Position numbers and translations under genes: made by a program. 64,000 nt of DNA. Source: Magnolia sinica. Taxonomy: Eukaryota; Streptophyta; Magnoliopsida; Magnoliales; Magnoliaceae. The stretch covers positions 42,446,336 through 42,510,335 of the forward strand of contig NC_080575.1 of assembly GCF_029962835.1 (NCBI RefSeq). The letters are read 5' to 3'. The notes beneath the pieces were generated by a model. That model was not told the DNA's origin. It saw nothing but the letters and a program-made list of their open reading frames with translations, and did no database searches. Within the stretch, counting starts at the first letter, position 1. Every line of letters starts with the position of its first letter. Shown in pieces: positions 35,425-45,482 of this stretch.

Positions 35425-35826
35425 ATGGAACAACTGCTAGATTCACTAAACAAGCTGTCCCAGCAGATCGAGTCTTGGGGTAAGCGCTTGGAACAAGACA
35501 TAGATCAACGTCTTGACTAAATGGAGGCCTCCCTTAAGACAAACCCCACCATTGGGGTAGATGTCCAATCTCAGGTAGGTGGCCAGGAGGATAGACCAAT
35601 GAATGGAGTTGACGAAGGAATCAGTCATGAGCATGCACCCGTGCACCCACCCTACGAGGGACATTAAGACCACTATTTTGAGTGGTACAACATGCACGGC
35701 CTTGCGGCTAGAGAGGGTGCACCAGAGGCTAGTGTAGAGTTACCCACTGAGGCTATCCTGGTAGTGGATGAGTTCCGTGATGTCTTTCCTGATGATCTAC
35801 CGGATGAGTCTCCCCCCGGGGGGATA
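35425..35826 (+). pseudogene. Chromovirus Gag-Pol remnant up to the deletion point
   Basis: Reading from the ATG at 35425, the text is MEQLLDSLNKLSQQIESWGK with an in-frame stop near 35518 and another near 35665. It ends in EFRDVFPDDLPDESPPG, which is the conserved stretch just before the reverse transcriptase of many gypsy elements. The join to integrase sequence comes directly after it, inside a run of C and G bases near 35815-35827. Confidence 0.7.
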
Positions 35827-35861
35827 TAGAGCACACCAGAACATGGGACACTGTAATACCT

Positions 35862-36753
35862 ATAGCTGAGTTTGCGTTTAATAGTTTTGTCGATAGGTCC
35901 ATAGGTCTCAGTTCTTATGAAGTCGTTACTGGTTATAAACCTGAGAAACCTATTGATCTTGTCTCTATGTCACTGTCCCATAGGCTGTCAGAGCCTGCAG
36001 AGTTTTTTGTGCATCACATTCATTCATGTCATCAAGAAATCAGGCAGGAGATTACTACTAGTAATGAACATTACAAATTTTCTGCAGACCAGCATAAATG
36101 TTTCAAGGAATTCAATGTAAGGGACTCTGTGATGGTCCGTATCAAGCCTGAGCGGTATCCTTCGGGGGCCGTTCGTAAGTTACACGCGCGTAGCGCTGGA
36201 CCCTTCAAAATTATCAAACGAAACGGTTTCAATGCGTATGTGGCAAATCTTCCACCCTCCATGGGAATTAGTTCCACATTTAATGTGGATGATCTAGTTG
36301 CATTTCAAGGGTCCATTGATGCATTGTCCAGCCTTTTGCCTAACCATCCTGATTCCTCAGACCTTTTTTTTGATCCATGGCTCCCTCCCGACCCATCTTC
36401 CCAGCCTCTACCTCCCATACCTACCCTTCTCGACCCATCTTCTCAGCCTCTACCTCCCATACCTACCCTTCCCGACCCATTTTCTCAGCCTCTGTCTACC
36501 ATACCTACTCCTCCCGATCCATTTTCTCAGCCTTTACCTCCTATATATACTCTTCCCACACCTAGAGAGGAAATAGAGGATATTCTGGACCATCAGATAA
36601 TATCCATGTTGGACGGCAGGTTTTAGAAGTACTTGGTTAAATGGAAGCCACGTCCAGCTTCAGACAACACGTGGCTTACAAAGGAGGAGCTTCAGAGACT
36701 TGATCTTGACATCCTAGAGCGGTTCAGGAGTTTTATTTCACCAGTGGCGAAAT
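35862..36753 (+). pseudogene. Chromovirus integrase C-terminus, proline repeat and chromodomain-like segment
   Basis: The segment starts AEFAFNSFVDRSIGLSSYEV (end of the integrase core). It then has the C-terminal integrase domain with DSVMVRIKPERYPSGAVRKL and GPFKIIKR, ending FNVDDLVAF. A proline-rich linker of four repeats of about 15 residues follows (36379-36555). After it comes EEIEDILDHQI, a stop at 36627, then YLVKWKPRPASDNTWLTKEEL, which has the shape of a chromodomain. Chromodomains of this kind are thought to guide integration to particular chromatin. Confidence 0.8.
36379..36555 (+). repeat. 45-bp coding tandem repeat in the chromovirus
   Basis: Four consecutive units of about 45 bases encode variants of DPSSQPLPPIPTL. 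The unit length is a multiple of three and the frame stays open across all units. Confidence 0.85.
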
Positions 36754-36772
36754 CTTCGCAGCTGGGGAGAAT

Positions 36773-38009
36773 TGATGGGGACATCACGCGCATACGCGCT
36801 GCATGCGGCCCCTACGTACGTACGGAAGGAGAGGGAGAGCCCCACCATCTATTTGGCTCGATGACGACGTCCAGGGAGGGTCTCCTAGTTAGAAGACGGA
36901 GTTTTAGTTCATTAGAGTGAGCCCGATAATCAAGTAAAGCTCATCATGGGATCTCATAATCGGGGCCCACTAGTCGGATTGATTTCATATTTTAGGTTTT
37001 GATTATTTATATTATTTAGAACATCATGAACGCTTTAGATTTCTTTGTTTGGTTTTTATTTTATTTTACTTCATCACCAAGTAATAGGTTGCGCACATGA
37101 CGCGAGCTTTGGGGTATAAGGTTTTCTTATAAATAGGCACCCCTTGTAGTTTTTTTGATTCATTGAAGTTGAATAAAAATTCCTGTGTGGTTTTTCTGCT
37201 CTCTAAGTTGTGAAAAAATTAAAGTGGGTGTGAAGCCCTCCCTTTTCGAAGGGCTGAGATTAAAGTGGGTGCGAAGCCCTCCCTTTTCGAAGGGTTAACT
37301 ACTGTAGTGCGAAGTTACGTTTATCCCCATCCGCCCCTCCATCTTATTTCATCATTCCCACAACCATTTTCGCGCCCAATCCGTTTGTTTTGCAGCTGTT
37401 CATCCCTCTACAGCCAGTTTTCAGAATCTGGCCCTGTAGGAGGGCTGAAACTTCGACGGAGCACCACGCCCAGACCACAGCTCGGATCAACGTGAAATTT
37501 GAAGGTCTTGCAGCCCCAGCCTGGCCGACCAGGGCTAAGAAGCTGATTTGGGAAGGCGGGCCTTCATCGCACGTGCGGCCAGCCCATCTGCGCACTGACG
37601 TCAGCCCTGGGGCACCATCTGCATGCGGGAGCTATTTCTGGGTCAGGTTTTTCTCTTGTTTTCCTCTTTTCATCGCTAATTTTATAAACCCTAACCCTAG
37701 ATTGACCTAAATCCCCAATTTCTATCTCTTTTCTCACCTTAGGGTTCCTTGATTTGAAATTCGTGAATTCCTTAGATTAGGGATTGATTGTCATGTATGT
37801 GTGGATGATTTCTATTTCCCTTTGAGTATTGTTTGGTTCATAATTTTTATTGATCCAGCCCTAACGTGTGTAGGCCTGGACCCACATAGATTCCCCTTAA
37901 TTGAATATTTGGACTTTTGTGTGGGATGTAGAATTTGTGTAATTGTTTATGAACTATGTGATAAATATGAAATCTTGCACATCATATCTGAATTTCATGT
38001 CCTGCATCA
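36773..38009 (+). repeat. 3' LTR of the chromovirus, with an internal duplication
   Basis: It is 48 bases longer than the 5' LTR. The extra length is accounted for by a tandem duplication of an 'ATTAAAGTGGGTG(T/C)GAAGCC' block at about 37218-37305. The TATA box is near 37126-37137. A purine-rich tract (GCTGGGGAGAA) precedes the LTR. Confidence 0.88.
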
Positions 38010-38848
38010 TTTTTGAATTTCTTTTATTTCCTATTAAAAAAAAGTTATTTGAAGAAGAAAAGGAAGAGTTGTTTTTTTAATCTCTATCGTTTTTATTATT
38101 ATTATTTATTTTTATTTGTATCTTCTGGAATCTAAAGATGTCCTTTGTTGATGTGATGGTACCTCCATGGATTAAAAGATCCTACCCTCTCATTCAGCCA
38201 CCTACAAATGGATTGTTGGGATTTGATAAAAATGTCCAACTGTTATGGACTTGGAGCTTTCATTTTCTAATTTTGTACGAGTGGTGGGTTGATGGTGCAA
38301 AGATCCAATATGTTGATATTATAGACCTGCTCATAAACAGCCTCACCATCAATAATTTGTCATGTGGAAGAATTACAGGTTTTTACTATTCGTAATTTTT
38401 TTATTTTTTCTTTTCATATTAGATCTTCCTTATAAAGAGATTCAATTCAGAACTATTATATGTCGAAGGTCTAATATTGAAATCATTTTAGAAGTTTTCT
38501 CTTGGGTTGTCTATGTCAGCAGACAATTTGAAATACCTTGACTTTTTCAAAACCGGTCCAAGTCAAATAGCAATACCAATTTTGAATTTTGTATAAGTGT
38601 GGTCCATAGTTGAAAGATCCAAACTGTTCATATCATGGGCATGCTGCTCATAGACCTCATCATCAATAATTTGTCATGTGGAAGAATTACCGATGTTTAC
38701 TTTACTATTCTTTAATTTTTCATGTTGTTTATTATTTATTTATAACAAAAATAATAAAAATATCATTTTTGACCCTACCAGGTCCTCCCACCCAGTCCAT
38801 GGTTGACCCAACAGAGTCCTGAGTTAGGTCCTGGTTTGCAAACTATGG

Positions 38849-40404
38849 TCATTGGAACCTATATTTGGTTGCAACTTTTAGTTTGTTCGGGAGAAGAGTA
38901 AGCTTAGAAGGATTTAAATAAAAAATATAATAGCGCCATATATCGAGAGTCCGTCTTTGAGAGGATTTTCAAGTTATGGGGGCAAGGATTCGTAGTAGTT
39001 TTGTAAAGTGGTTTGGAAGATTGATATATATCTATCAAAGGCATGTAGATTGTATAGTTATGGAAATTGCCATTGGTTGTCTATCTTAAGCTCACTTTGT
39101 ACAGCAGTAATCTAGGTAACCGAAAGTTCAAGAGTCATCAGGTTTGACATGTCACATTGTCTGGGTTCATGATGAAAGTTGTGGCAGAAGTTTCATGCTG
39201 GCTGCCAGCATGATGCAATCCTCCTTTTTCTGGGCTTGGGACCAGCTATGGGGAACCAAACTCCAACAGGTGCTTACATAGGTTGATTAAATTCAACTAG
39301 TGATTAAGAGTGTTGCATGCAATTGTTAGGAATCATTTGATAGTGATTAAGCTGGTTTTCTCTGGATTTCTGGGTTTTTTATAATCAAATGAGGCTGAGA
39401 TCTTGGCCCTTCTTCAAGGTGTTAAAATGTTCCCAAATTCTTTCTTGGATGCTATGGTTATGGTGGGAGTATTGTACAATGGACTAGCAATGCTATGCTT
39501 GTGGAGGGGGGACATTCCACAATGGATTCTTCATTCTGGTGGTTTTTTTTTTTTTTTTTTGGTCCTGACATTGCTATAAGTCATTTTTGTCCTTTTCTTT
39601 AGTATAATCCATGGAAGAGGCATGCAAGTAATGGATAGACTTTCTTTCTGATAAATCTGACATCTCTCACTGCCAGATACCTGGATTGGTGTCTGTTTGA
39701 GAGGAGTACATGATTTTCCCTAAGAGCCCCACCAAGAGGAGAGCTTTGCTTTGCCTCTGGTTGAGTGGCAACCCTTGATGAATGTTAAAAATTATCCATA
39801 TATGAGACCTTTTCAATCTCTAATAGTTGTAAAATCTTCTTACTGTCCTACTTTGTCGAAACTAATCCTGGTGGAGGACCATAACCATTTTTCCTTCCAT
39901 GTTGTCTTTTAGATAATTTCAGTGAGGACTACCACTGAATTTGTCTGATAAAAATTCTCTTCTTATTTTCTGAGGTTACTTGATTAAAACCTATGTAATA
40001 GACTATTAGATAGTGCTTGATTGTAATCAACCTATGTAATAGACTATTAGATAATTCTTGATTGTAATCAACCTATGCAAATAGTCTGTTTTGTGCTCTC
40101 ATTCCTGGCCCCCACTTGGATAAAGCAGGGTTGTGTCAGGTTGGCAGCTGGCGGCAGGCGTCAAACTCATGCCGTAACTTTCATCATGAATCTGAACAAT
40201 ATGACATTCTAAGCTGAAGGTCTAGCCCCTAAATAGAGTGGAATGGTGGAAACATGATTTTCATCGCTGACCCAATTAATTGGCTTAGATGATGGTGATG
40301 ATGATGATGATGATGATATTCTGGTTGCTGATAAGAGCTGCCATGTTAGGTAATGCATCATGCCCAACCTACATGAATAATTTGTGATAGTTTTAAACAA
40401 CACC
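38849..40404. other. Intergenic DNA with inverted and tandem repeats
   Basis: Two arms about 1 kb apart (about 39148-39235 and 40110-40207) are imperfect reverse complements around TTCATGATGAAAGTT. A 44-base unit is duplicated in tandem at about 39989-40076 (AACCTATGTAATAGACTATTAGAT). A poly-T run lies at 39542-39561 and a GAT triplet run at about 40286-40316. No intact gene is seen. Confidence 0.5.
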
Positions 40405-40750
40405 AGCTTTCATACCCGCTTGCATGTGGCACTATGGTGCTCCTCATAAGGTTGCCTTCGCTCCTCATAGGGTAGCAGCAGCCTTTGCTTGATTATTGGG
40501 TAGGAATAGGGTGCTTACACTTGACAACCTTCAAAAGAGGGGGATGGCCATATGGGGTACATGCATCATGTGCATGCAAAACTTGGAGTTAGTAAATCAC
40601 TTATTCATGAATTGCAATTTTGCTAGTGTAGAAGAGATTCTTCGATCGCTTCAAAGTGTCGTGGGTGATGCCATGATGCCAGGGACCATTGATGGCCTGT
40701 TTCTAGCTTGGCACAGGGTGGGATTTGGGGAAAAAGGTAGGGTGATGTAG
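40405..40750 (+). pseudogene. LINE retrotransposon fragment (zinc-binding end of reverse transcriptase)
   Basis: RVLTLDNLQKRGMAIWGTCI followed by MCMQNLELVNHLFMNCNFA is the typical zinc-binding domain found after the reverse transcriptase in plant LINEs: a CxxC pair, then H and C. A stop lies just before at about 40488. No endonuclease or polymerase domain was identified nearby, so this is a small 3' remnant. Confidence 0.7.
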
Positions 40751-41564
40751 AGGTTAGTTATGGGGAGAATTGGGAGTAAATGGTGTTTGAAGTGTGTTTG
40801 GACGGAAATGCATGAAAATGACATGAAATGAAATGGGAGTAAATTGGCATGTAAATGAAATCCTCGAGAGGATTTGGAAGTAAATGGGGTGAAATGCTTT
40901 TTTGAGCTTCCTTGGAGAGTTGCATGAGTAAACAAAGGTGGCTACACACGTCCCCCATGCACATAGCATGATAATGATAATCTGAAACAATTCAATTACC
41001 GACTACATTACTAAAATCACAGCAATAAAATGATCCAAACCGTCAAAAGGTTGGCCATCTAAATGGATAGTTAAAAAGCGTTGATAAGTTGCTTGTTTGT
41101 GATCCTCATGTTTGTGGCCCACCCGAGACTCTGTTTAAAAAAAAAAAAAAAAAATAAAAAATAAAATTTGCTAAAGTATATATTTTAATGGGCTTATTAC
41201 AAGCATTCTGTTAAATATCACATATGCACACTAATTTGAGCCATTAAAGCTGATTTGGGATATCACATGTTCTCACGAATATATTAAAAAATTCCAATGC
41301 ATTCTAATTCCTTCCATTTACTCTCATCCAAACAGAATATTTAGATTTCAAATACATTTCATTTACTTCTATCCAAATACAACTAGTAAGCCATTTACTC
41401 CCAATTCATTTACCTCTAATTCCATTTCCCATTTACCTCCATTTACTAGCTTCCAAACGGGCGAGGGGAAAGGAATAACTGGTGTTTCCGAAACCAATGC
41501 CAGCGCTAGTCAGTTGTTTGGAGATGGGTGATAGGTTTGAAGCTTAAAAGCTCCTGATGAGTGT

Positions 41565-41596
<32 letters not shown>

Positions 41597-43936
41597 AAAT
41601 CTTGCTTTGACCGTTATGTTTTCATAGCCTCTGTGCCCCCCTGATGCATAGCCGTGAAGGTGAAGCACGTGCTATCGAACACTGGTGTGGCCAAAACGTA
41701 CATTTTTTTGTGGATTGTATGAGTTGGCCAATTGAAAACTGAGTCCAGGATGACCGTGGTGGAGCCAGATGCTGTGAAGAAAACTGGAATCATTTGCTCT
41801 GTAATGTAATGATATAGGTCCACTATAGCAGATTGTTTGGTGGTGAGGCCCACTGATGTCTTTGTGCCATACAACCCATTAGGTGCGCCCCAATCATAGG
41901 CCTGGTGCCCAAAAATCAGATCGATCCGAAAGTGTGGATCGCACCGTAGGTAACAATAGAGAGGGGAAAGTCACCATTTTAAAGAAATTATAGATTGTTT
42001 GTGGGGTCCACCGTTGTGTATATGTAATCCTGACCATGCGAGCTCGTTAATCTCTCTTTTTAATTTATCATGCTCTTGTGAAAATGCCAAAATGCCCTTG
42101 AGAGAAACAAAAAGAAGAAGAAGAAGAAAAAGAAAGTGAACTACTATTAAGAAATTAACTTCAACTTAAGTAGAGAAAATTGAATATCCGAAGCTGATTC
42201 CACTGAGGCTCACACATGCACATGTGGGTTGACTTTGGTCAATCCCACACATGGTGATACACCATAGCCATGCACAAGGTGGGCCCAGATATGTAAGTCA
42301 CTTGGATAAAATATTAAGCTAGTTTAACTCATAAAGAAGGTTTGAACGCTAGATCAATGCACAAAGTGGAGCCAGAGATGCAGGGCACTTGGATAAATGT
42401 GAAGCTGATTAGTTCATCAAGAACCTTATTGTGAACATTGATTATGAACCATTGGAAATTAGGTCCTAAATGCCCATTGTATGAAGTTGCTGATGAGTTG
42501 AGTGGTCTGGCCTTTAAGACAGGTCATTTAACGTTAGATTTTCTAAACATGTAGTAAATAAATACTTACAAAAAACTAAGGTCTCTCAATTGTGAATCAG
42601 AAAACATTGATACTCTAGCAAACCGGTGGGACCCATAAAAGTGTATAAAACAACCGTACAATCTACTGTGGACCTCATTACAGATGTGCTTTAAGATAAA
42701 ATTAATTCTGATGCATGCTCCAAACTGGCCGATTGGTGGATGCTTATGGATGTTAAAAGTGAAAGAAGATCCATCAGGGAGGTTCACTCAAATACATTCT
42801 GTGATATGTCAGGGCTTCTTGTTTTTTTAACAATGACCCAAGCTGCCTGTGGTAGGTAGGGCTTCCCTTGCATGGGATGACCAATTTTTATTATTATTAT
42901 CGGATGGAACAATTTCAATGGAGTTTTACAAAAGTTACTTAAATTAATATGGTATTTACATTCTGATGCCTTTTCAAAAAGCTACCTCATTAATAGATAT
43001 TAACTACTGTTGCGTTTTTTACACGATTGGAAACAACTTAAAGGGCGTTGGGTTTTTTACATGATTGGAAACAATTTACAGGGCAACGTTTATCCTCCAA
43101 ATTCCTTCCCTGGATATATATCCCACCTGAATCATAAATGGGCTTTATTTTTAGGCTATCGGCTTAAAATTTTTGTGTGACATGTAATGGTTAGAGTGGA
43201 TTTCATATAATCATTATGGTGAATCTTGTAAAAATTAAGGGGAACATTTCTCTTTGGTGTGGCCCAACTGAATAACCAGTTAGCCTGATTTTTTAGCTCT
43301 CAGCCTAAATTGGAGTTAGGTATCTAATAATTGTAGTGGATCTTGCACAACATCCGATCTGCAATTTGTACGAGGAAGGCATTATCTCTTACCTCTTCCT
43401 TCAATGTTATCAAGAAAGTGTGGAGGAAATTTTTTTGGTAGACAGATATGAAACTACACCCACCCTTTTATCTAACACCGAGACCTGTTTTTTTATATGG
43501 ACTGAGAACGGAGAGAAATCTTTTCCTATGTTTGGTGGCACGTGCCTTGATAAAACCCTCCAAAGAGAGTGGTTAGTTTTTAAAAGAAAAACCAAAATTG
43601 AGAAAAATACGAGGGCGCTGCCTTGGAGGCACCCTTTCCAAAACCCTTGTTTTCTTAGCTTAATAATAGAAATTTACTAAAAATATCCTTCTAAACTATT
43701 GATATCATACTTATATGGGTAAAATGGCAAAAGAAAAATGGGCTGAAACTCCCTCTTTTTACAGTAGTAAATGTGTATTTGGGTCCGGTCAGATGGTATT
43801 GGTAGCAGTAACACTACAACTTATAAGAAGAGAAATCCTCCGCTATTTCTGATGGCGCATACCCTAACAAAACCCTTTGGGAGAGACTAAAAGCCAAATA
43901 GGAGAAAATTGATAGACATTTGGAGGGAGAGTGGAT
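40751..43936. other. Intergenic DNA with foldback-family fragments
   Basis: The stretch 40790-41460 is rich in words of the form CATTTACTCC and GGAAATGAA, and its two sides look like inverted copies (for example AAATGGGAGTAAA near 40830 and TTTACTCCCAATTCATTTACC near 41393), probably another foldback element. Fragments of the GTGGGGCCCACC family occur near 41840, 42005 and 42590. No gene is supported. The open frame at 43336-43680 has no recognisable domain. Confidence 0.4.
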
Positions 43937-43947
43937 TGCCTAATGAG

Positions 43948-44400
43948 CAACTCAGCAGTAAACTCTGTGGGCCCACTGAGATGTATGTCTTATCCATGCC
44001 TCCCGTCCGTTTTTTAAGTTGATTTTAGGGCATAAGCACTAAATTGAAGCATATCAGAAGCTCAAGTGGACCACACCACAGGAAAAGGAGGGAATTGAAT
44101 GCCTATGGTTGAAAACTTCTTGAAGGCTACAAAATTTTTAGATCAAGTTGATTTTTTTTTTCTCTTCGTCCGTGTTTGTGTGACCTTATGAACGGGTTGG
44201 ATGACAAATAAACATCACTATAGGCCTTAGGGAGGTTTCAATGGTGGAGTTCATAATCCCTACTACTTCCTGTGGTGTGATCTACTTGAGCATTGGATAT
44301 GCTTCAATTTTGAGGTCATGCCCTAAAAAGAGCTGAAAAAACTGATGGACGGCATGGATAAGACACATACATCAAGGTTGAGCCCCATAGAGTTGACTGA
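43948..44400. mobile_element. Foldback element with an 11-bp target duplication (Mutator-like size)
   Basis: TGCCTAATGAG occurs just outside both ends (43937-43947 and 44401-44411). The ends are inverted (AACTCTGTGGG near the left, CCCCATAGAGTT near the right) and the interior shows the mirrored halves typical of the GTGGGGCCCACC family. Target duplications of 9-11 bases are typical of Mutator-like elements, so this copy suggests the superfamily for the whole foldback family. Confidence 0.65.
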
Positions 44401-44582
44401 TGCCTAATGAGTAGAGTTGTTCATGAACCAAGTTAGCTCGGTTAACTCACTCTAATTGGCTCAAAACTGGGTCTAAGCTAAGCTGATTTTTTGAGCTTGA
44501 AAAAATTTCGAGCCGAGTCCAAGCTAGACCAAACTCGACTCGACTTGACTCGGTTTGAATCGATTCGACTCCGATCAAGTTC

Positions 44583-44584
<2 letters not shown>

Positions 44585-44628
<44 letters not shown>
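44585..44628. repeat. TG microsatellite
   Basis: About 22 uninterrupted TG units lie directly before the foldback element at 44631. Confidence 0.9.
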
Positions 44629-44630
<2 letters not shown>

Positions 44631-45180
44631 GGGAAAAGGTTCTATACGGTCGAGCTCATGGGAACTCCCCATGAGGTTGAGTTGTGTGGGCCCCACCATG
44701 ATGTATGTCGAACATCTACCCCCATCAGTTAGATGCACCATTCCATAGTGGGCCTAGGGCTTAAAAATCAAGTCAATCTGTGACTTGTGTGGGCCACACC
44801 ACATACAAAAGTTGAGAGGGGTTACCCTCCATTAAAACATTCATAATCATTTTTTGGGCCCACCGAGATGTGGTTCACAAATCTAGCCCATCCATTATGT
44901 GTGTCCCACTTGGATGAGGGGTCAGACCAAGTTTCAGACGCATCCAAATTTCAGGTGGGCCCCACCAAGTGCTTTTATATGTTTTAGGCATGTCTTCACA
45001 TGATTTTAGATGGTATGGCCCACCTGAGTTCCATATACGGCTGATTTTTGGGATATCCCATAATTTAAAGGGGACCCGTCAAATGCACGGTGTTGATGTT
45101 TGACATACATCATGGTGGGGCTCACACAGCTCGACCTCATGGGGAGTTCCCATGAGTTTGACCGTATAGAACCTTTTCCC
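44631..45180. mobile_element. Foldback element with long, almost perfect inverted ends
   Basis: The left end starts GGGAAAAGGTTCTATACGGT and the right end is its reverse complement. Pairing continues for roughly 85 bases, including CATGGGAACTCCCCATGAGG and the GTGGGCCCCACCATGATGTA core. The near identity of the two arms suggests a young or recently homogenised copy. It lies exactly between a TG run and a CATA/TA run; ATA occurs at both junctions. Confidence 0.75.
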
Positions 45181-45188
45181 ATACATAC

Positions 45189-45233
<45 letters not shown>

Positions 45234-45234
45234 T
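45181..45234. repeat. CATA/TA/CA microsatellite
   Basis: A CATA tetranucleotide run passes into TA and then CA repeats directly after the foldback element. Confidence 0.9.
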
Positions 45235-45482
45235 AAATTAAAAACTATAAAACCTAAACTCGAACTCAGCTTATAGGCTCGAACTTGAACTCGGCTCGAA
45301 AGATCGAGCTGAAGCTCGGCTCAAACTTGGCCCAACTTGGCTCGAGCTGTTGATCCAGCCAAGCTAAGCTACCTAGTCAGGCTCGAGGATTGAGCCAAGC
45401 CAAGTTCGAGCTGGGGTAGCCTGCTGGCCGAGCCGAGCTGAGCTGGGTCAAGCTCGACTCGGTTTGACTCGTGTACAACTTT

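Larger units (their letters stand above)
33873..38009 (+). mobile_element. Chromovirus (Ty3/gypsy) with a large internal deletion
   Basis: LTRs at 33873-35061 and 36773-38009 start TGATGG and end CTGCATCA. The target duplication TTTTT is present on both sides (33868-33872 and 38010-38014). The primer-binding site TGGTATCAGAGC is at 35066-35077. The internal region is only 1.7 kb and jumps from the start of pol straight to the end of integrase, so protease, most of reverse transcriptase, RNase H and the integrase core are gone. A chromodomain-like segment marks the chromovirus branch. Confidence 0.88.
33449..38848. mobile_element. hAT-like TIR element that hosts the chromovirus
   Basis: CATAGTTTGCAAACCAGG at 33449-33466 is matched by CCTGGTTTGCAAACTATG at 38830-38847. 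TCATTGG flanks both ends (33442-33448 and 38849-38855); counted as 8 bases the duplication has one mismatch, which fits the hAT superfamily. Without the nested retrotransposon it is about 1.3 kb. No transposase is visible, so it is non-autonomous. GTTGACTCGG-type words are present inside both arms. Confidence 0.6.
44412..45482. mobile_element. Foldback element of GAGCTCGG-type repeats, interrupted
   Basis: The two arms (about 44412-44584 and 45235-45482) are rich in degenerate CTCGAGCTCGGCTCG-like words. They end in inverse sequences: GTTGTTCATGAACCAAG at the left and GACTCGTGTACAAC at the right. The centre is occupied by a TG microsatellite, another foldback element (44631-45180) and a CATA/TA microsatellite. 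Confidence 0.5.

Noticed and set aside
43336-43680. An open frame that looked like a LINE zinc-binding domain
   Set aside because: It has isolated cysteines but lacks the ordered cysteine and histidine pattern seen at 40496-40620, so I do not annotate it.
44478-44741. A minus-strand open frame with a histidine-threonine repeat
   Set aside because: It is a translation of the TG microsatellite and of foldback sequence.
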